From Kitasatospora purpeofusca (GTDB taxonomy: Bacteria > Actinomycetota > Actinomycetes > Streptomycetales > Streptomycetaceae), in NCBI RefSeq assembly GCF_000718025.1, contig NZ_JODS01000001.1:627084-691083 (forward strand): 64,000 nucleotides of DNA, in the 5' to 3' direction. The notes under the pieces were generated by a model. It made no database searches and was not told where the DNA came from. It saw only the letters and a list, made by a program, of their open reading frames with translations. Below are positions 1-7,986 of the stretch, one piece after another. Within the stretch, counting starts at the first letter, position 1; each line of letters opens with the position of its first letter. A program made the translations under genes and the position numbers.

Positions 1-267
1 CCGCCACCGGCCCGGTTGACGGGGCGACGGACCGGGCACTGGAACGATGGACGGGCCGGTGGACGGGCCGGGGCCGGAAGCGCGCGATTTGCAACGACTT
101 CGCCCCATTCCCGAGCCCGCTGTGCACCCGCGAGGCCGTTGGCCCTAGGCTTCTGGTCCGTTCGGGGTTTTCCCGCCGGTCAGCCGACCGGACGGGCGCC
201 GGAACCACATCGGCCGAGCGCCGAACCGAAAACCGCCGACCACGACACACCAACGAGGGGAACGTTA

Positions 268-1212
268 GTGAATCTGCGCGCTCTCACCAAGGGAGACGCC
301 GCCGTCGCAGGTGCGGCCGTCCTGCTCTTCATCGCCTCCTTCCTGCCGTACTGGACCGTCGAGTGCAAGGGCAAGTACTGCGGCGACACCTCGACGAACG
401 CCTGGGACAGTGTCCTGTTCCCCGTGCTGCCCTCGGTCTTCCTGCTCGGCATCCTCGCCGCCGCCCTGATCCTGGTGCAGCGCTTCCAGGGCCAGGCGGC
501 CGCGAACCGTCAGATCCTCGGCCTGCGCCTGGACCAGTGGGGCATCGCCTTCTCGGTGGCCGCGCTCTGGACCGCGGTGTGGGCGCTCGGCGGCGGCCTC
601 GAGGGCATCGGCCACGGCATCGGCGCCTGGCTGGCCGTCATCGCGCTGATCGTGCTGGCGGGCGCCTCCGCCGGCGGCCAGCTGATCCCGGTGCTCAAGA
701 CCCCGCTGGTCACCGACCGGCCGGCCGCCCCGGCCGCCTTCCCGGCCGGCGGCTACCCCGCCCCGGGCCAGCCCGGTCAGCCCGGCCAGTACGGCTACCC
801 GGGCCCGGGCGTCGACCCGAGCCAGGCGCAGTCCCCGGCCTTCGGCGGCCAGCCCGGCGGCTACGGCTACCCGTCCCCGCAGGCCGGCCAGCCGGTCGCG
901 GGCCAGCCGCACGACCTCGCCGCCCAGCAGGCCGCGCACGCCGCCGAGGCCGAGGCCGCCCGTCAGGCCTCCGTCCAGCAGGCCGCCCAGCCGCAGCCCG
1001 CCCCGGCGGCGGACTTCGCGCCGTTCTGGTTCGCCGTCCCGGCGCCGCGTCAGCTGGCCCCGAAGGACAACCCGGCCGGCGGCCCGGTCGGCGAACTGGT
1101 CCCCGGCACCTGGTACCTGGCGGTCGAGCAGCGCGGCGCCGCGCTGGTCGCCCAGCTCCAGGACGGCACCCAGGGCGTGCTGGCCGACACCTCGGGCATC
1201 CAGCGCGGCTGA
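268..1212 (+). CDS. Four-helix membrane protein with Pro/Gly/Gln-rich tail
   Basis: Predicted 314-residue integral membrane protein of unknown function. The GTG at 268 is chosen because GAGGGG lies just upstream; the reading frame stays open further 5', but that part has no ribosome site. Four hydrophobic segments are seen at roughly residues 10-30, 50-72, 92-112 and 116-138. They are followed by about 110 residues rich in Pro, Gly, Gln and Tyr (repeated GQPGQ, GYGYP) and then a compact C-terminal segment (PFWFAVPAPRQL to the end) that reads like a small folded domain. The gene stands alone and ends at a strong hairpin shared with the convergent gene. Actinomycete membrane proteins of this layout are common, but I do not recognise a function. 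Confidence 0.8.
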   Translation: MNLRALTKGDAAVAGAAVLLFIASFLPYWTVECKGKYCGDTSTNAWDSVLFPVLPSVFLLGILAAALILVQRFQGQAAANRQILGLRLDQWGIAFSVAALWTAVWALGGGLEGIGHGIGAWLAVIALIVLAGASAGGQLIPVLKTPLVTDRPAAPAAFPAGGYPAPGQPGQPGQYGYPGPGVDPSQAQSPAFGGQPGGYGYPSPQAGQPVAGQPHDLAAQQAAHAAEAEAARQASVQQAAQPQPAPAADFAPFWFAVPAPRQLAPKDNPAGGPVGELVPGTWYLAVEQRGAALVAQLQDGTQGVLADTSGIQRG

Positions 1213-1219
1213 CCCCGCC

Positions 1220-1289
1220 CGAGACCCCGTACGGCGAAGGGGCGGGACCGGAGAGATCCGGTCCCGCCCCTTCGCCGTACGGGGTCTCG
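1220..1289. terminator. Bidirectional terminator, 33-bp perfect hairpin
   Basis: Arms at 1220-1252 and 1257-1289 are perfectly complementary over 33 bp around a GAGA loop. The hairpin begins 7 bases after the stop of the forward gene and ends 14 bases before the stop of the convergent gene, so it can serve both. There is no U-tract, as is usual in streptomycetes. Confidence 0.9.
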
Positions 1290-1303
1290 TGGGCACCGCC
1301 CGC

Positions 1304-2386
1304 TCAGCAGCAGTCCTGGACCACCAGACCGGTCGGCAGCTCCTCGCCGCCGAACACCGCCACCGTCGCCGGGTCGCCGCCGAGCGCCGCGACCGCCAGC
1401 AGCAGCGCGCCCGCCGTCCAGGTGGTGCGCTCCTCCGGCCAGATCGCGTCGTCCTCGAACACGTACCCGGTCCAGTACGAGCCGTCGGGGTGCCGCAGGT
1501 GCTTCTGGATCCAGCGCAGGATGTCCACCGCGCGGTCGGACTCGCCGATCGCCCACAGCGCCATCGCCAGCTCGGCGCTCTCGCCGCCGGTGACCCAGGG
1601 GCGGTCGCTGACGCAGCGCACACCCAGGCCCGGGACGACGAACCGGTCCCAGTCCCGGGCGATCCGCGCCTGCGCCGCCGGGCCGCGCAGCGCGGTGCCG
1701 AGCACCGGGTAGTACCAGTCCATCGAGTAGCGGTCCTTGTCGAGGAACCGCTCGGGGTGGTGGGTGACGGCGTGCCGCAGCCGGCCGGCCGCGAGCTCCC
1801 AGTCGGGCTGCGGCTCCTCCAGGTAGTCCGCGACGGCCAGCCCGCAGCGCAGCGCGTGCAGGATGCTGGAGGAGCCGGTGAGCAGCGCCTCGTCGGTGGC
1901 CCGGCCGTCCTCGTCGACCCGCCAGGCGATCGGGCCGCCGGGCAGCCGCTGGGCGACGATGAAGTCCAGCGCGCGCCGGACGGTCGGCCAGATCCACTCC
2001 AGGAAGGTGTCGTCACCGGTGGAGAGGTGGTGGTGCCAGACGCCGACCGCCAGGTAGGCGCAGAAGTTGGTCTCCTTGGCCGCGTTGCAGACCTCGCCGT
2101 CGGCGTGCCCCGGCTTCCCGTAGGCGTAGCCCGCGTACCAGGAGCCGTCCGGGTTCTGCCGGTCCGCCAGCCAGCGGTAGGCGGCCTCGGCGGCGGCGTG
2201 CTCGCCGGCCGTGTCCAGCGCCATCGCCGCCTCGGTGTGGTCCCACGGGTCGAGGTGGTGGCCGCGGTACCACGGTATGGCCCCGTCGGGCTGCTGCTCG
2301 GCGAGGATGCTGCGGACGGTGCCGGCGGCCTGCTCGGCGTCGAGCACCCCGTCCAGCAGCAGGACCTCGGGGACGGCGGCGGTCAC
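1304..2386 (-). CDS. Terpenoid-cyclase/prenyltransferase-like alpha-barrel protein
   Basis: A 360-residue protein of the (alpha/alpha)6 terpenoid cyclase/prenyltransferase-repeat type. It has regularly spaced helical repeats with motifs such as QNPDGSW, HPDGSYW and DHTEAAMAL, and no signal peptide. The GTG start at 2386 overlaps the stop of the upstream methyltransferase gene in GTGA, so the two are translationally coupled. Proteins of this fold include squalene cyclases but also glycan-processing enzymes. The acid-rich DXDD cyclase motif is not evident, so a terpene product should not be assumed. With a glycosyltransferase and a methyltransferase upstream on the same strand, a role in making or modifying a glycan or glycolipid is a reasonable inference. 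Confidence 0.75.
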   Translation of the reverse strand: MTAAVPEVLLLDGVLDAEQAAGTVRSILAEQQPDGAIPWYRGHHLDPWDHTEAAMALDTAGEHAAAEAAYRWLADRQNPDGSWYAGYAYGKPGHADGEVCNAAKETNFCAYLAVGVWHHHLSTGDDTFLEWIWPTVRRALDFIVAQRLPGGPIAWRVDEDGRATDEALLTGSSSILHALRCGLAVADYLEEPQPDWELAAGRLRHAVTHHPERFLDKDRYSMDWYYPVLGTALRGPAAQARIARDWDRFVVPGLGVRCVSDRPWVTGGESAELAMALWAIGESDRAVDILRWIQKHLRHPDGSYWTGYVFEDDAIWPEERTTWTAGALLLAVAALGGDPATVAVFGGEELPTGLVVQDCC

Positions 2387-3144
2387 TCCGACCCGCCCGC
2401 GCCCTCGGCGCCGCGACCGGCCCGGTGGGGCTTGGTGGCGTAGGCGACGAAGCTCTTGCCGATGACCGGGTTGAGCGCCCGCTCGGCGGCCTTGGTGAGG
2501 GTGCTGATCACCGGGGTGCCGACGATGTCCCAGACCAGCAGCTGGTGGTAGGCCTTCACCGGCAGCGACTTGTCGTTGTCGACGCCGACGGCGCACTTGA
2601 TCCACCAGTACGGGGAGTGCAGCGCGTGGGCGTGGTGGGTGCCGTAGGGCTCCAGGCCGGCGTCCTTGAGCTTGTCGAGCAGTTCGTCGCCCCGGTAGAT
2701 CCGGATGTGGCCGCCCTCGACCTCGTGGTACTCGTCGGAGAGCGCCCAGCAGATCTTCTCCGGCAGCCAGCGCGGCACGGTGACGGCGAGCAGGCCGCCT
2801 GGCTTGAGGACCCGGAACATCTCGTTGAGCACGCCCTTGTCGTCCGGGATGTGCTCCATCACCTCGGAGATGATGATCCGGTCGAAGTGCTCGTCCTCGA
2901 ACGGCAGCGCGAGCGCGTTGCCCTCCATGGCGACCGCGGACGCGCCCTCCGGCGCCTCGCCGGCCTGCTCCATGGCGGCGAACCACTTCCTGACCTCGGC
3001 GATCTCCTCGGCGTTCTGGTCGAGGGCGACCACGTCGGCCCCGCGCCGGTAGCACTCGAACGCGTGCCGTCCCCCGCCGCAGCCCAGGTCGAGCACCCGG
3101 TCGCCGGGGGCGAGCGGGAAGCGCGAGAAATCAACGGTCAGCAC
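2383..3144 (-). CDS. Class I SAM-dependent methyltransferase
   Basis: A 253-residue cytosolic methyltransferase of the UbiE/COQ5-like Rossmann class. Motif I (VLDLGCGGGRH) is near residues 17-27, an acidic ribose-binding residue follows (VVALDQN), and a promoter-proximal motif (FDRIIISEVMEHI) and post-motif (LKPGGLLAVTVP) come later. The C-terminal part carries an aromatic-rich cap (HSPYWWIKC). I place the start at GTG 3144, which has GGAG 6 bases upstream; a TTG at 3171 in the same frame would add nine residues. Its substrate is unknown. It sits between a GT4 glycosyltransferase gene and a cyclase-like gene, which suggests action on a glycosylated or lipid intermediate. Confidence 0.85.
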   Translation of the reverse strand: MLTVDFSRFPLAPGDRVLDLGCGGGRHAFECYRRGADVVALDQNAEEIAEVRKWFAAMEQAGEAPEGASAVAMEGNALALPFEDEHFDRIIISEVMEHIPDDKGVLNEMFRVLKPGGLLAVTVPRWLPEKICWALSDEYHEVEGGHIRIYRGDELLDKLKDAGLEPYGTHHAHALHSPYWWIKCAVGVDNDKSLPVKAYHQLLVWDIVGTPVISTLTKAAERALNPVIGKSFVAYATKPHRAGRGAEGAGGSE

Positions 3145-3297
3145 TGCGGACTCCCATTCCTTCGGTACCAAAGGGTTCCTGACGCCGAGTCAGAGAAATC
3201 GCGGGGGCGGACGGTCGGACGGGGGCACCGGCCGGCGCGGCCGCGGGTGCGGGCGCCGGCCACCCGCCGCGCCCGCCCGGCCGTTCGGCGGACGCCG

Positions 3298-4608
3298 TCA
3301 GGCCACGTAGCGCCAGCCCGGGCCGGAGCGGGCCCGGCGGCCGGTGCCGGTGGCGATCGCGGCCCGGTAGCCCTCGACGGTCAGCTCGGCGGCGCGCTCC
3401 CAGGTGAACCGGGCGAGCACCCGCTCCCGGCCCGCCGCGCCGAGCGCGGCGCGCAGCTCCGGGTCGTCCAGCAGCCGGCCGAGCGCCGTCGCGAGCGCGT
3501 CCGCGTCGCCCGGGGGCACCGCCAGGCAGCTCTCGCCGTCCGGGCCGGCCACCTCGGGGATCGCGCCGCCGGTGGTGGCCACGAGCGGGGTCGCGGTGGC
3601 CATCGCCTCGGCGGCCGGCAGCGAGAAGCCCTCGTACAGCGACGGCACGCAGGCCACCTCGGCCGAGCGGTAGAGGTCGACCAGCTCCCGGTCGGTCAGA
3701 CCGTGCCGGAACTCGATGTGCGACTCCAGCCCGAGGGCGCGCACGGCGCGGGCGATCGGGCCGTCCTCCTTCTGCGGCTTGCCGACCACGACCAGGTGCG
3801 CGTCCCGTTCGGTGCGGACCTTCGCCAGCGCCTCGACCAGGTGCACCAGGCCCTTGAGCGGGACGTCGGCGCTGGAGGTGGTGACGATCCGTCCGGGCAC
3901 CCGGGCGACCTCGTCCGACGGGGACCACAGCCGGGTGTCGGCGCCGATCGGCACCACCGAGACGGCGCCCGGGGCGGCGCCCAGGTGCTCGGCGATCTCG
4001 CGCTTGGAGCTGCCGGAGACGGTGATGATGTGTTCGAGGCGGGCGGCGACCCGGCGCTGCATCCGGGTGAAGGCGTACCAGCGGCGCAGCGACAGCCGCT
4101 TCAGCCGGCCGGGGGCCGCGTCCAGCTCCACCTGCCGGTCCACGGTGATCGGGTGGTGGATCGTGGTGACCAGCGGGAAGCCGTGCCGGGCCAGGCCGAG
4201 CAGGCCGTAGCCGAGCGTCTGGTTGTCGTGCACCACGTCGTAGCGGCCGCGGTGCCGGGCCAGGTACTGGCGGGCGCGCAGCGAGAAGGTCAGCGGCTCG
4301 GGGAAGCCGCCGGTGCGCATGGTGGCGTACTCCAGGACGTCCACCGCCCCCCGGTACTCCTCGCGCGCCGGGGTGCGGAAGGGGTCGTCGGCGCGGTAGA
4401 GGTCCAGACTGGGCAGCTCGACCAGCCGGACCGAACCCGGCCCCTCGACCTCGTCCAGGACGGGGTACGGCTGGGCGCCGATCACGTCCACGTGGTGGCC
4501 GAGCCGGGCCAGCTCACGGGAGAGGTGCCGTACGTAGACGCCCTGACCGCCGCAGAACGGGTCGCCGCGGTACGAGAGCAGGGCAATCCGCAGCGGCTGC
4601 GCGGTCAT
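3298..4608 (-). CDS. GT4-family glycosyltransferase
   Basis: A 436-residue GT-B fold, retaining glycosyltransferase of family 4. The N-terminal glycine-rich acceptor loop (FCGGQGVYVRHL) lies near residues 18-30, VHDNQT and HHPITVD follow, and the sugar-nucleotide site carries the family E-x7-E signature (YEGFSLPAAEAMA) near residue 330 followed by GGAIPEV. No signal peptide or membrane anchor is seen, so it is a cytosolic or peripheral enzyme. It probably forms a unit with the methyltransferase and cyclase-like genes 150 bp downstream, although that gap could hold a separate start of transcription. It is divergent from the TetR gene at 4842. Confidence 0.88.
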   Translation of the reverse strand: MTAQPLRIALLSYRGDPFCGGQGVYVRHLSRELARLGHHVDVIGAQPYPVLDEVEGPGSVRLVELPSLDLYRADDPFRTPAREEYRGAVDVLEYATMRTGGFPEPLTFSLRARQYLARHRGRYDVVHDNQTLGYGLLGLARHGFPLVTTIHHPITVDRQVELDAAPGRLKRLSLRRWYAFTRMQRRVAARLEHIITVSGSSKREIAEHLGAAPGAVSVVPIGADTRLWSPSDEVARVPGRIVTTSSADVPLKGLVHLVEALAKVRTERDAHLVVVGKPQKEDGPIARAVRALGLESHIEFRHGLTDRELVDLYRSAEVACVPSLYEGFSLPAAEAMATATPLVATTGGAIPEVAGPDGESCLAVPPGDADALATALGRLLDDPELRAALGAAGRERVLARFTWERAAELTVEGYRAAIATGTGRRARSGPGWRYVA

Positions 4609-4680
4609 CGTCGGCCCTCATCTCTGCTGCTGTCAGTGCTGCCGGTCGGTAAAGTAGATCAGGTTTCAGTGTGGTGTGGA

Positions 4681-4702
4681 GTTCACCGGTGACCCTGTGA
4701 AC
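4681..4702. promoter_or_regulatory. Palindromic candidate operator between divergent genes
   Basis: In the 233-bp gap between the glycosyltransferase and the TetR gene, GTTCAC at 4681-4686 and GTGAAC at 4697-4702 form an inverted repeat, and TCACCGGTGA at 4683-4692 is itself a perfect 10-bp palindrome. The position suits autoregulation by the TetR protein. This is an inference from symmetry only. Confidence 0.35.
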
Positions 4703-4841
4703 AATGAGAGACCTCGAAGATACCGGCCCGTAGCTTCCGCTCAGGATCCAGGGCTGGTGATTCGCGCCACGCCCGGGCGCCACGCCCGGCCGACCGTGCC
4801 CGTCCGGAGCAGCCCCACCACTCTCGCGCCCGGGAGCGTCC

Positions 4842-5525
4842 TTGCCGTCACCGTCCTCACCCCCGCCCGCACCGCCCGCGCCGCCGGCGTCCACCCCCTC
4901 CGCCGCCCCCTCGTCCGGCGCCGCCCCGGCGCCCCTCCCGGCCGCCCCGATGGCGCCGCCGCTGACCGCCCGGCAGGCCGAACGGCGGCGGCGGATCCTG
5001 CGGACCGCGACCGCGCTGGCTGCCCGCGGCGGCTACGACGCGGTCCAGATGCGCGAGGTGGCGGAGGGCGCCCAGGTGGCCCTGGGCACGCTCTACCGGT
5101 ACTTCCCGTCGAAGGTCCACCTGCTGGTCGCGGTCATGCTGGAGCAGTTGCGCGGCCTCCAGGAGCAGGTCCGCCGGCACCCGCCGACCGAGCGCGAACC
5201 GGCGCCGCGGGTCGCCGAGACGCTGACCCGGGCGTTCCACGCGCTGCAGCGCGAACCGCTGCTGGCCGAGGCGATGGTCCGCGCGCTCTCCTTCGCCGAC
5301 CGCTCGGTGGGCGCCGAGGTGGACCAGGTCTCCGCCGCCACCGGGCAGCTCATCCTGGACGCCATCGGGCAGTCCGGGCCGCCGACCGGGAGCCAGCGTG
5401 CCGCCGTCCGGGTGATCGAGCACACCTGGCACGCTGCGCTGGTCGCCTGGCTCTCCGGCCGCGCCTCGATCGCCGAGGTCAGGGCCGACCTGCACACCGC
5501 CGCCCGGCTGCTGGAACTGCCCTGA
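4842..5525 (+). CDS. TetR-family regulator, KstR-like
   Basis: A 227-residue TetR repressor. About 37 Pro/Ala/Ser-rich residues precede the DNA-binding domain (QAERRRRILRTATALAARGG, then VALGTLYRYFPSKVHLL), which closely resembles KstR, the regulator of sterol catabolism in mycobacteria. The TTG at 4842 is taken as the start because GGGAG sits just upstream; an ATG at 4950 would remove the low-complexity leader but has no ribosome site. A sequence fitting the KstR half-sites AAC-NN-GTT lies just downstream (5564-5577). No sterol degradation genes are in the window, so the regulated genes are unknown. Confidence 0.8.
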   Translation: MPSPSSPPPAPPAPPASTPSAAPSSGAAPAPLPAAPMAPPLTARQAERRRRILRTATALAARGGYDAVQMREVAEGAQVALGTLYRYFPSKVHLLVAVMLEQLRGLQEQVRRHPPTEREPAPRVAETLTRAFHALQREPLLAEAMVRALSFADRSVGAEVDQVSAATGQLILDAIGQSGPPTGSQRAAVRVIEHTWHAALVAWLSGRASIAEVRADLHTAARLLELP

Positions 5526-5563
5526 GGCCGCACCGGCCCCGGGCCGCGGAGGAACCGCCGAAC

Positions 5564-5577
5564 TGGAACCTGTTCTC
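5564..5577. promoter_or_regulatory. KstR-like box
   Basis: The sequence TGGAACCTGTTCTC keeps the AAC-NN-GTT core and the first T of the published KstR consensus (TNNAACNNGTTNNA) and departs at the last base. It lies between the KstR-like gene and the cobalamin riboswitch, where a promoter for the B12 operon is expected. Functional use is unproven. Confidence 0.35.
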
Positions 5578-5627
5578 ACCCCGGCCGCGTCCGGGCGCCC
5601 GGGGCGGCGGATAGAGTCGACGGGCAG

Positions 5628-5745
5628 GACAACTCCATCCCGCTTCTCCTATTCCGGGGAAAGCCGGTGCGAATCCGGCGCTGACCCCGCAACCGTGAGC
5701 CCGGCGCCCGTCCGCCGGCGAGCCGGAGCACCCGGGGAGAGGCGA
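5628..5745 (+). ncRNA. Cobalamin (B12) riboswitch
   Basis: The hallmark core is present: a stem with loop GGTGCGAATCC (5675-5685), then the B12-box region CTGACCCCGCAACCGTGAGC (5681-5700), and a closing GAGCCGGAGCACC segment (5720-5732). It lies in the leader of a five-gene operon, about 100 bp before the first start codon. A GC-rich hairpin (CCGGCC/GGCCGG near 5797-5812) between the aptamer and the gene may act as the expression platform. Cobalamin riboswitches normally switch genes off when B12 is plentiful, which fits a B12 uptake role downstream. Confidence 0.93.
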
Positions 5746-5842
5746 GCGGCCCCATGCCGGGCGGACCACCCCCGGCACCGTCGAGGTCTACGGAACGGCC
5801 GGCCCCGGCCGGCACCGCTCATCGAAAGGCACAACTCCGATC

Positions 5843-7147
5843 ATGCTGACCGCCGCCCGCGCGGGCGCCGCCGCCCTGGCCGCCGCGCTGCTCGCCGGAA
5901 CCGCCGCCGCCACCCCGGCGTTCGCCGACATCCCGAGCCCCACCGCGAGCCTCGGCACCGCCCCGCTCCCCGACGGCCTGTACGGCAAGGGCGACCCCAC
6001 CTACGACGCGGTGTGGCGGCAGTCCCTCGCTCTGACCGCGCTGACCACCGCCAAGGTGACCCCGGCCGACTCGGCCGTGTCCTGGCTGACCGGCCAGCAG
6101 TGCGCGGACGGCGGCTGGCCCTCGTACCGCGCCGACACCGCGACCGCCTGCGACCCGGTGTTCGAGGACAGCAACGCGACCGCGCTCGCGATCCAGGCGC
6201 TGACCACCCTCGGCGGGCACCAGGACGCCGTGGACAAGGGCGTCCAGTGGCTCAAGGCCAACCAGAACGCGGACGGCAGCTGGGCCTACAACCCCGGCAA
6301 CCCGGGCGACGCCAACTCCACCGGCCTCGCCGTCAACGCCCTGCTCGCCGCCAAGGCCGACCCGGCGGCCGTCGCCAAGGCCGGCCGCAACGCCTTCGAC
6401 GGGCTCGCCGTCTTCCAGCTGGGCTGCGCCGCCCCCGCCGACCAGCGCGGTGCCTTCGTCTACCAGACCGCCCCGGCCGGCGCCCCCGCCGCCGAGCCCA
6501 ACGCCCTCGCCAGCGGCCAGGCCTCGCTCGCCGCGGCCGGCGGGAAGCTGCCGGTCGCCAACGGCAACCGGACCGACGCCGCCCCCAAGGCCCTGGCCTG
6601 CACCGACGGCGGCGCCACCGCCACCGCCGTCCCCCGGGCCGACTCCGGCGAGGCGGCGGGCGCCTACCTCACCGCGCAGCTCGCCTCGGGCGGCCAGCAC
6701 CTGACCCTGAACCTGCCCGGCGCCGCGCCCACCCCCGACTACACCGCCACCGCCTGGGCGGCGCTCGGCCTGGTCCAGGGCGGGCACCCGCAGCAGGCCG
6801 CGGGCGCCGTCGACTGGCTGGCCAAGGAGGGCGGCACCTGGACCAAGGGCGGCACCGACGCCGCCGCCACCGCCACCCTGGTGCTGGTGGCGCAGGCCGC
6901 GCAGCGCGACCCGGCCGCCTTCGGCGGGACCGACCTGGTCAAGCAGCTGACCGCGCTCGGCCCGGCGCCCAAGGCCGTCGGCGCGGCGTCCGCCGGTGCC
7001 TCCACCTCGGCCTCGGCCTCGGCCTCGTCCGAGAAGGACAAGGACAGCGGCATCGGCAAGTTCTGGCTGCTCGGCGTCGGCCTGCTGATCGGCATCGGCG
7101 GCGGGCTGGTGCTCAGCCTGCAGCGCAAGCGCGGCGCGAAGCTGTGA
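5843..7147 (+). CDS. Exported intrinsic-factor-like alpha-barrel protein (putative cobalamin binder)
   Basis: A 434-residue exported protein. A signal peptide (residues 1-29, ending ATPAFA-DIP) is followed by tandem helical repeats of the terpenoid-cyclase/prenyltransferase-repeat superfamily (NADGSWAYN, ALAIQALTTLGG, TATAWAALGLVQGG). It ends with a Ser/Ala linker, one membrane helix (FWLLGVGLLIGIGGGLVLSL) and a basic tail, so the barrel would sit outside the membrane. Human intrinsic factor and transcobalamin use the same alpha6/alpha6 barrel to hold cobalamin. Directly behind a B12 riboswitch and ahead of an ECF transporter, this protein is best read as a surface cobalamin-capture protein; that is inference. 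The ribosome site is weak (AAAGG 12-14 bases upstream), which may matter for riboswitch control. Confidence 0.85.
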   Translation: MLTAARAGAAALAAALLAGTAAATPAFADIPSPTASLGTAPLPDGLYGKGDPTYDAVWRQSLALTALTTAKVTPADSAVSWLTGQQCADGGWPSYRADTATACDPVFEDSNATALAIQALTTLGGHQDAVDKGVQWLKANQNADGSWAYNPGNPGDANSTGLAVNALLAAKADPAAVAKAGRNAFDGLAVFQLGCAAPADQRGAFVYQTAPAGAPAAEPNALASGQASLAAAGGKLPVANGNRTDAAPKALACTDGGATATAVPRADSGEAAGAYLTAQLASGGQHLTLNLPGAAPTPDYTATAWAALGLVQGGHPQQAAGAVDWLAKEGGTWTKGGTDAAATATLVLVAQAAQRDPAAFGGTDLVKQLTALGPAPKAVGAASAGASTSASASASSEKDKDSGIGKFWLLGVGLLIGIGGGLVLSLQRKRGAKL

Positions 7148-7986
7148 CCCCTCCCGGCCGGGACCGGGAACCGCGTCCGACCTCGGCCCCGGTCCCGGCC
7201 GCTGCCACCCCTGTCACCACCGTCGCCACCGCCGCCACCGCGCCCACCAGCACCGCCGCCGAGGACAGGGCGGCGGCCCGGCGGCGGGTGGTGCGGGCGG
7301 CCCTGCGCTTCCTGGCCGGGGCGGTCGCCGGCCTGCTGATCGTGCTCCTGCTCGGCGCCGCGCCGGCGCAGGCCGCCGGCTACCGGTACTGGTCGTTCTG
7401 GCGCTGGTCCGACGGCGGCTGGGTGTACCAGCAGCAGGGCCCCGCCGTGCACGTCCCGGCGGACGGCGAGGTCGAGGGCTGGCGGTTCGCCGTCAGCCCC
7501 GACGGCGGTCAGCAGGCCGCCCGGCCCGGTCCGGCCGGGGACTTCGCCGCCCTCTGCGCCGGCACGCCGGCCGAGGCCGGGCGCAAGCGGGTCGCCGTGG
7601 TGCTGGACTTCGGCGGCCCCGCCGACGCGCCCGCCCACGAGACCCCGCCGGAGCCCCGGACCGCGTGCGCGGTCGTGCCGACCCGGGCCAGCTCGGCGGA
7701 GGTCCTGGCCACCGTCGCCCCGCCGCTGCGGTACGACGGCAACGGGCTGCTCTGCGCCATCGCGGGCTATCCGCGCACGGGCTGCGGCGAGCAGTTGGGC
7801 GGCGCCGCCCGGCCGACCGGCACCGCCGCGCCCTCGACCGGTGCCGGTCCCGCCGACGCCACCGGGGAGTCGGCGGCCGGGGCCTCCCCCGGCGGCGCCG
7901 GGCCCGTCCTCGGGGTCGGCGCCGGCCTGGCCCTCGTCCTCGCCGTGGCCGCCGGAGCCCGTTGGCAGTCGCGCCGCCGCCGATGA
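7144..7986 (+). CDS. Membrane-anchored exported protein of the B12 operon
   Basis: A 280-residue protein starting at a GTG that overlaps the previous stop as GTGA. After about 45 cytosolic Thr/Ala/Pro-rich residues there is a signal-anchor helix (FLAGAVAGLLIVLLLGAAPAQA), an extracellular domain beginning YRYWSFWRWSDGGWVYQQQGP with a later CGTPAE...AVVLDFG, then CAIAGYPRTGCG, a Gly/Ala linker, a C-terminal membrane helix and a basic end (WQSRRRR). It resembles a conserved actinobacterial family found next to these ECF genes (possibly the one annotated as SCO2322-like), of unknown biochemistry. Its place between the capture protein and the transporter suggests it assists delivery of cobalamin to the membrane complex. 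Confidence 0.8.
   Translation: MTPPGRDREPRPTSAPVPAAATPVTTVATAATAPTSTAAEDRAAARRRVVRAALRFLAGAVAGLLIVLLLGAAPAQAAGYRYWSFWRWSDGGWVYQQQGPAVHVPADGEVEGWRFAVSPDGGQQAARPGPAGDFAALCAGTPAEAGRKRVAVVLDFGGPADAPAHETPPEPRTACAVVPTRASSAEVLATVAPPLRYDGNGLLCAIAGYPRTGCGEQLGGAARPTGTAAPSTGAGPADATGESAAGASPGGAGPVLGVGAGLALVLAVAAGARWQSRRRR

Noticed and set aside
16..267. 5' extension of the first membrane protein gene to position 16
   Set aside because: The GTG at 268 has a good ribosome site and begins the first hydrophobic segment; the extension is low-complexity.
265..2016. Long open frames antisense or in alternative frames of real genes across the window (for example 265-2016 minus, 2425-4692 plus, 25404-28376 plus)
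   Set aside because: They are Arg/Gly/Pro/Ala-rich low-complexity translations expected from high-GC codon bias. No motif, no ribosome site, and a strong real gene lies in another frame.
1304..2386. Terpene cyclase assignment from the repeat pattern
   Set aside because: No DXDD or QW-motif set sufficient for cyclisation, so only the fold is claimed.
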